Positions 48,611-52,276 of a stretch of DNA of 52,276 nucleotides are shown one piece after another (position 1 is the first letter of the stretch; every line of letters begins with the position of its first letter). The notes beneath the pieces are model-generated. The model made no database searches, had not been told where the DNA came from, and worked only from the letters and a program-made list of their open reading frames with translations. The stretch is from Pseudonocardia lacus (GTDB lineage Bacteria > Actinomycetota > Actinomycetes > Mycobacteriales > Pseudonocardiaceae). The DNA lies in NCBI RefSeq assembly GCF_018531445.1, contig NZ_JAHDTH010000032.1, positions 1-52,276 of the forward strand, given 5' to 3'. Made by a program: the position numbers and the translations under genes.

Positions 48611-50755
48611 ATGGCGTTGGCGATCACCGAGGAGCACGCCGAACTCAGCGGCGTGGTGCGCGAGTTCGCGGTCGAGCAGGGGGCGCGGGCCGCGACCCGC
48701 AAGGCCGCGGTGGACCCGCCCGCGCCCGGTGCCGACCCCGACCCGCTGTGGAAGCAGCTCGCCGGGCTGGGCTGGGCCGGGCTGCACCTGCCCGAGGAGC
48801 ACGGCGGCTCCGGCTACGGGCTGCCCGAACTGGCCGTCGTGCTGGAAGGGCTGGGTCGCGAGGTGCACGGCGGACCGCTGCTGTCGACGGCCGTCGCGTC
48901 CGCGCTGGTCGCGCGGCACGGCACCGCGGAGCAGCAAGCCGCCCTGCTGCCGGGGCTGGCCGACGGCAGCACCCCGGCCTCGCTGGCCGTCGTCGGGTCG
49001 GTCGGCGCCGACGGGCGCGGCGACGCCGGCCCGGCGCTGGGCGCGGTGTGGGCGGCGCTGCACCTGGTCCGCAGCGGCGACGACGTCGTCGTGCTGCGCG
49101 GCGACGCGGTGCGGGTCTCGGCCCTCGACGGGTTCGACCCGTCGCTGGGTCTCGCGGCCGTGCACGTCGAGGGGGCGGGCGAGGTGCTGGCCGGTGCGGC
49201 CGCGTCGGCGACCCGGCTGCTGCGGGTGCTGGCCGCCGCCGAGGCGGCCGGTGGCGCGCGGGCCACCCTGGACATGGCGCTGGCCTACGCGAAGGTCCGC
49301 GAGCAGTTCGGCCGCATCATCGGCAGCTTCCAGGCCATCAAGCACCACCTGGCCGACATGCAGGTGCGCAGCGAGCTGGCCGTGGCCACCGCGTGGGACG
49401 CGGCCCGCGCCGAGCCCGGCGACGGTGACGACGCGGACGGGCAGGCCGACCTGGCCGCCGCGACCGCCGCCGCCGTCGCGGTCGACGCCTACCTGCAGAA
49501 CGCCCGGATGAACATCCAGGTGCACGGCGGCATCGGCTTCACCTGGGAGCACGACGCCCACCTCTACCTGCGCCGGGCGACGGCGCTGGCCGCGCTCGCC
49601 GCCCCGCGCGACGCCGCCACCGCCGACGTCGCGGCCCGGGTCGCGGCCGGCGTGCGCCGCAAGCGCGACGTCGCGCTGCCGCCGGAGGCCGAGCAGTTCC
49701 GGGTGAGCGCGCGCGACTTCGCCCAGCGGTACCGGGACGCGGCCGAGGGCGAGAAGCGCAGGCTGGCCCTGGAGGAGGGCTACCTCGTGCCGCACTGGCA
49801 GCGGCCGTTCGGCCGCGGGGCCGGGCCGGTCGAGCAGCTGGTGCTGGAGCAGGAGCTGGTCGGGTTGGGCCTGCCCAACTACGGCATCGGCGGCTGGGTG
49901 CTGCTCACCCTCACCCAGACCGCGTCGCCCGAGCAGATCGAGCGCTGGGTGCGCCCCGGCCTGCTCGGCGAGCAGGTCTGGTGCCAGCTGTTCAGCGAGC
50001 CCGGCGCCGGGTCGGACGCCGCGGCCGTGCAGACCCGCGGGGTCAAGGTGGACGGCGGCTGGCGGGTCACCGGGCAGAAGGTGTGGACCTCCGGGGCCCA
50101 GCACTGCCAGCGCGGCCTGGCCACCATCCGCACCAACCCGGACGCCTCCAAGCACGCCGGCATCACCGCCATGGTCATCGACCTGACCGCGCCGGAGGTC
50201 ACCGTGCGCCCGCTCAAGGAGATCACCGGGCACTCGATGTTCAACGAGGTGTTCTTCGACGACGTCTTCGTGCCCGACGAGGACGTCGTCGGCGAGCCGG
50301 GCGCGGGCTGGGCGGTGGCCAGGGCGACGCTGGCCAACGAGCGGGTCAGCATCGGCGGGCAGCGGGCCGGCTTCTCGGCCCGCAAGCTGCTCCGCCTGGT
50401 CGACAAGCACGCCCCGGGCGACACCGGCCTGACCCGCGAGGTCGGCGCGCTGATCGCCGTGGAGGCGGGCATCGAGCTGCTCAACCTGCGGACCGTGGAG
50501 CGGGCGGTGCTGGGGGCCGAGCCGTCGGTGGAGGGCAACGTCAGCAAGCTGCTCGGCGCCGAGCACGGGCAGCGCGTCAGCGAGCTGGGGATGCGGATCG
50601 CCGGCGCGGCCGCGGTCACCGGCGGCGAGCCGGAGCTGGCGCTGAACTACCTCTACCAGCGGGCCATGACGATCGCCGGCGGGACGTCGGAGGTCAGCCG
50701 CAACGTCATCGCGGAGCGGATCCTCGGGCTGCCCCGGGAGACGATCAAGAACTAG
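48611..50755 (+). CDS. Fused double acyl-CoA dehydrogenase (FadE34-like)
   Basis: A 714-residue protein with two acyl-CoA dehydrogenase units in one chain. Unit 1 (residues 1-340) has the C-terminal type motifs REQFGRIIGSFQAIKHHLAD and VHGGIGFTWEHDAHLYLRR (about 304). Unit 2 (about 360-714) has WCQLFSEPGAGSDAAAVQT (about 457), VTGQKVWTSG and GGTSEVSRNVIAERILGLP. Length and layout match mycobacterial FadE34, which acts on cholesterol side-chain CoA esters. It looks like the two-gene enzyme at 25888-28216 joined in the reverse order. The ATG at 48611 has GGAAGAAGG upstream. Substrate unproven. Confidence 0.9.
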   Translation: MALAITEEHAELSGVVREFAVEQGARAATRKAAVDPPAPGADPDPLWKQLAGLGWAGLHLPEEHGGSGYGLPELAVVLEGLGREVHGGPLLSTAVASALVARHGTAEQQAALLPGLADGSTPASLAVVGSVGADGRGDAGPALGAVWAALHLVRSGDDVVVLRGDAVRVSALDGFDPSLGLAAVHVEGAGEVLAGAAASATRLLRVLAAAEAAGGARATLDMALAYAKVREQFGRIIGSFQAIKHHLADMQVRSELAVATAWDAARAEPGDGDDADGQADLAAATAAAVAVDAYLQNARMNIQVHGGIGFTWEHDAHLYLRRATALAALAAPRDAATADVAARVAAGVRRKRDVALPPEAEQFRVSARDFAQRYRDAAEGEKRRLALEEGYLVPHWQRPFGRGAGPVEQLVLEQELVGLGLPNYGIGGWVLLTLTQTASPEQIERWVRPGLLGEQVWCQLFSEPGAGSDAAAVQTRGVKVDGGWRVTGQKVWTSGAQHCQRGLATIRTNPDASKHAGITAMVIDLTAPEVTVRPLKEITGHSMFNEVFFDDVFVPDEDVVGEPGAGWAVARATLANERVSIGGQRAGFSARKLLRLVDKHAPGDTGLTREVGALIAVEAGIELLNLRTVERAVLGAEPSVEGNVSKLLGAEHGQRVSELGMRIAGAAAVTGGEPELALNYLYQRAMTIAGGTSEVSRNVIAERILGLPRETIKN

Positions 50756-50763
50756 CGCCCGTC

Positions 50764-50797
50764 CCCCGGCGGGTCCGTCGAACCGGGCCCGCCGGGG
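50764..50797 (+). terminator. Hairpin after the fused acyl-CoA dehydrogenase gene
   Basis: CCCCGGCGGG (50764-50773) pairs with CCCGCCGGGG (50788-50797), a perfect 10-bp stem with a 14-base loop, 9 bases after the stop. Confidence 0.75.
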
Positions 50798-50958
50798 AAG
50801 GCGCCGCACTGCCGTCCGCCGCGTGCCGTCCCGCCTCGCGGCGGCCCGCGGGTCGCGCCCGCCGCTGAGGTCGGCTCGGCCGGAAGTACGAGGGCCCGCG
50901 CCCGGATCGGACCTCCGGCCGAGGTGGCGGACCCGCCCGCTCCGCGATCGTTCCGCCC

Positions 50959-51132
50959 ATGGTGGACGTGATCTGGGCGACGCTGGGCGTCGCGGGCTGG
51001 ATGGTCGGGGTGCTCGTCCTGCTGACGATGGCGCTGTTCCCGTTATTGGAGGCCGTCGAGGCGCATCGCGACCGCCGGGCCGGCAGGCCGATCGGCGCTG
51101 ACCGACCCGCGCCGGCCGGAGCGGGGCGGTGA
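50959..51132 (+). CDS. Small single-pass membrane protein (57 aa)
   Basis: ATG 50959 to TGA 51132 encodes 57 residues: MVDVIWATLGVAGWMVGVL and VLLTMALFPLLEAVEAHRD form one membrane helix, followed by a basic Arg/Pro/Ala tail. The stop overlaps the GTG start of the FtsX-type permease (GTGA), which supports a real, coupled gene. I do not recognise a family. It may be an accessory subunit of the ABC system that continues beyond the window. Confidence 0.55.
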   Translation: MVDVIWATLGVAGWMVGVLVLLTMALFPLLEAVEAHRDRRAGRPIGADRPAPAGAGR

Positions 51133-52276
51133 TCGGAGCGGCGGCGGGCGCGCTGCTGGCCGAGACCCGGCGCCGCCCGGCCCGGCTGCTGCTCACCGGT
51201 CTCGCGGTGCTGGTGGCCACGGTGTTCGCGGCCGGCACGCTGCTGCTGGCCGAGACGCTGCGCGGCTACGTGAGCGAGCGCGCCCAGCAGACGCCCGCCG
51301 GGGCGGCGGTCGTCGTGCTCGGCGCGGACCTGCCCGACCCCGAGCCCGACGGGGCGGCGCTGGCCGCCGCCGCGGCGGGCGTGCCCGGCGTCGCGGAGGC
51401 CGTCCCGCACTGGGTGGCGCTGCTGCCGGTCAGCGGGGCCGGTTCGACCACCCGCTGGGAGGTCGGGTCCGACCCGATGGTCGGGCCGCTGACGCGGCTG
51501 CCGGTGCCGGTGCAGGGCCGGGTCGCCGCGGCGCCGGACGAGGTCGTCGTGGGCGGGGCCACCGCCGAGCGGACGGGTCTGTGGCCCGGTGCGTCGCTCA
51601 CCGTCACCCCGGACGGAGGGCCGCCCCGGGCGGTGACCGTCACCGGCGTCGTCGACGTGCGCCACGACGGGGTCAACACGCTCATCGGCACTCCGGAGGC
51701 GATCGGGTCGATGGGGGCGCAACTGGCCCAGATCGACGTGGCCGCCGCCCCCGGCGCGGACGAGCAGGCGCTCGTGACGGGCGTCGGCGCGGCCGTCGGG
51801 GCGCCGGGGGCCGTGCTCAGCGGCGACGAGCAGCGGCTGGCGGAGGTCGAGTCGAGCTCGCGGACCGTCGCGGGTGTGCTGCTCGGCGTGGGGGTGTTCG
51901 CCGGGCTGGCGATGGTGGCCGCGGCGGTCGTGGTCGCCTCCACGTTCCGGATCGTGCTGACCCAGCGGCGCACCCAGCTCGCGCTGCTGCGCTGCGTCGG
52001 GGCCCGGCGCGGCCAGGTGGTGCGGGCGGTGCTGGCCGAGGCCGCGGTGTCCGGGCTGGTCGCGGGGACGCTGGGGGTCGGCCTGGCGGTGCTGCTCGGC
52101 TACGGCGTGACCGGCGTGCTCGCGCTGCTGGGCCCGGGGGCGGCCGTTGCGCTCGTCGTGCCGTGGGCCGGGATGCTCGGCTGCCTGCTCGTCGCGGTGC
52201 TGGCCACCGTGCTGGCCGCGCTCGCGCCCGCGCTGGCCGCCGCCCGCATCCCGCCGGTGGCCGCGCTGGGGGCGGC
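51129..52276 (+). CDS. ABC transporter permease, FtsX/MacB type (5' part)
   Basis: The open frame runs from GTG 51129 to the window end (382 codons, incomplete). The product starts with an Arg-rich stretch and a first helix (ARLLLTGLAVLVATVFAAGT), then an extracellular MacB-periplasmic-core-like domain (residues about 40-250), then VAGVLLGVGVFAGLAMVAAA and the FtsX signature STFRIVLTQRRTQLALLRCV followed by GARRGQVVRAVLAEA. Such permeases pair with a LolD/MacB-type ATPase to export or extract lipids, peptides or drugs. The ATPase is not in the window. The start overlaps the small gene before it. Confidence 0.87.
   Translation, partial: MIGAAAGALLAETRRRPARLLLTGLAVLVATVFAAGTLLLAETLRGYVSERAQQTPAGAAVVVLGADLPDPEPDGAALAAAAAGVPGVAEAVPHWVALLPVSGAGSTTRWEVGSDPMVGPLTRLPVPVQGRVAAAPDEVVVGGATAERTGLWPGASLTVTPDGGPPRAVTVTGVVDVRHDGVNTLIGTPEAIGSMGAQLAQIDVAAAPGADEQALVTGVGAAVGAPGAVLSGDEQRLAEVESSSRTVAGVLLGVGVFAGLAMVAAAVVVASTFRIVLTQRRTQLALLRCVGARRGQVVRAVLAEAAVSGLVAGTLGVGLAVLLGYGVTGVLALLGPGAAVALVVPWAGMLGCLLVAVLATVLAALAPALAAARIPPVAALGA

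Overview
The window is about 52 kb of very GC-rich DNA (strong G/C at third codon positions, many GTG starts, many 4-bp GTGA/ATGA overlaps, several TANNNT boxes placed 6-8 nt before a start codon). With SigB, DUF3039, DUF3040, DUF3099 and DUF7455 proteins, it reads as an actinobacterial chromosome, most likely a Pseudonocardia-like member of the Pseudonocardiales (inference from gene content; no rRNA is present to prove it). No tRNA, rRNA, CRISPR array, insertion sequence, integrase or phage gene was seen.

Layout. 1-16.8 kb is mostly housekeeping: the 3' part of a PTS enzyme I, a flavin reductase, the stress/stationary sigma factor SigB with an ECF-type promoter, an XRE regulator, a methyltransferase-Dtd pair, a HhH-GPD DNA-repair protein with an ArsR regulator, a pseudouridine catabolic pair (PsuG-PsuK), small actinobacterial DUF proteins, a TetR regulator behind a palindromic operator, a PHA-synthase-like protein that lacks catalytic residues coupled to a YihY/BrkB membrane protein, a superfamily 2 helicase and an EamA exporter.

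17-25.8 kb holds two transport operons. xylF-xylG-xylH plus a ROK repressor forms a xylose-type ABC importer with an operator-like palindrome over the promoter. A TPP riboswitch precedes a three-gene ABC importer of the thiamine-precursor type.

25.9-50.8 kb is catabolic and regulatory: a two-subunit acyl-CoA dehydrogenase operon, a PadR/FAD-monooxygenase pair, a macrodomain protein, two closely related Bcr/CflA-type efflux proteins flanking an ECF sigma/DGPF pair, a DUF2252 protein, an alpha/beta hydrolase, a long repetitive acidic exported protein, a P450-ferredoxin-TetR operon, a frameshifted erythromycin-esterase-like gene, a cyclase/VOC pair, an acyl-CoA ligase, an SDR and a fused double acyl-CoA dehydrogenase. 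The ligase, SDR and dehydrogenases fit activation and beta-oxidation of an acyl side chain. The window ends inside an FtsX-type permease gene.

The most unusual non-coding signal is a family of long hairpins at convergent gene ends. Three copies (6907, 28223, 47615) share a CCGTCGAGAACGA arm, and two of them also share the centre TGGACCGGTCCA. Other points worth a look are a leaderless 10-codon uORF fused by GTGA overlap to a TetR gene, a probable PhaC pseudoenzyme, the same acyl-CoA dehydrogenase pair present both split and fused in opposite domain order, and a pseudogene with two frameshifts that cancel.
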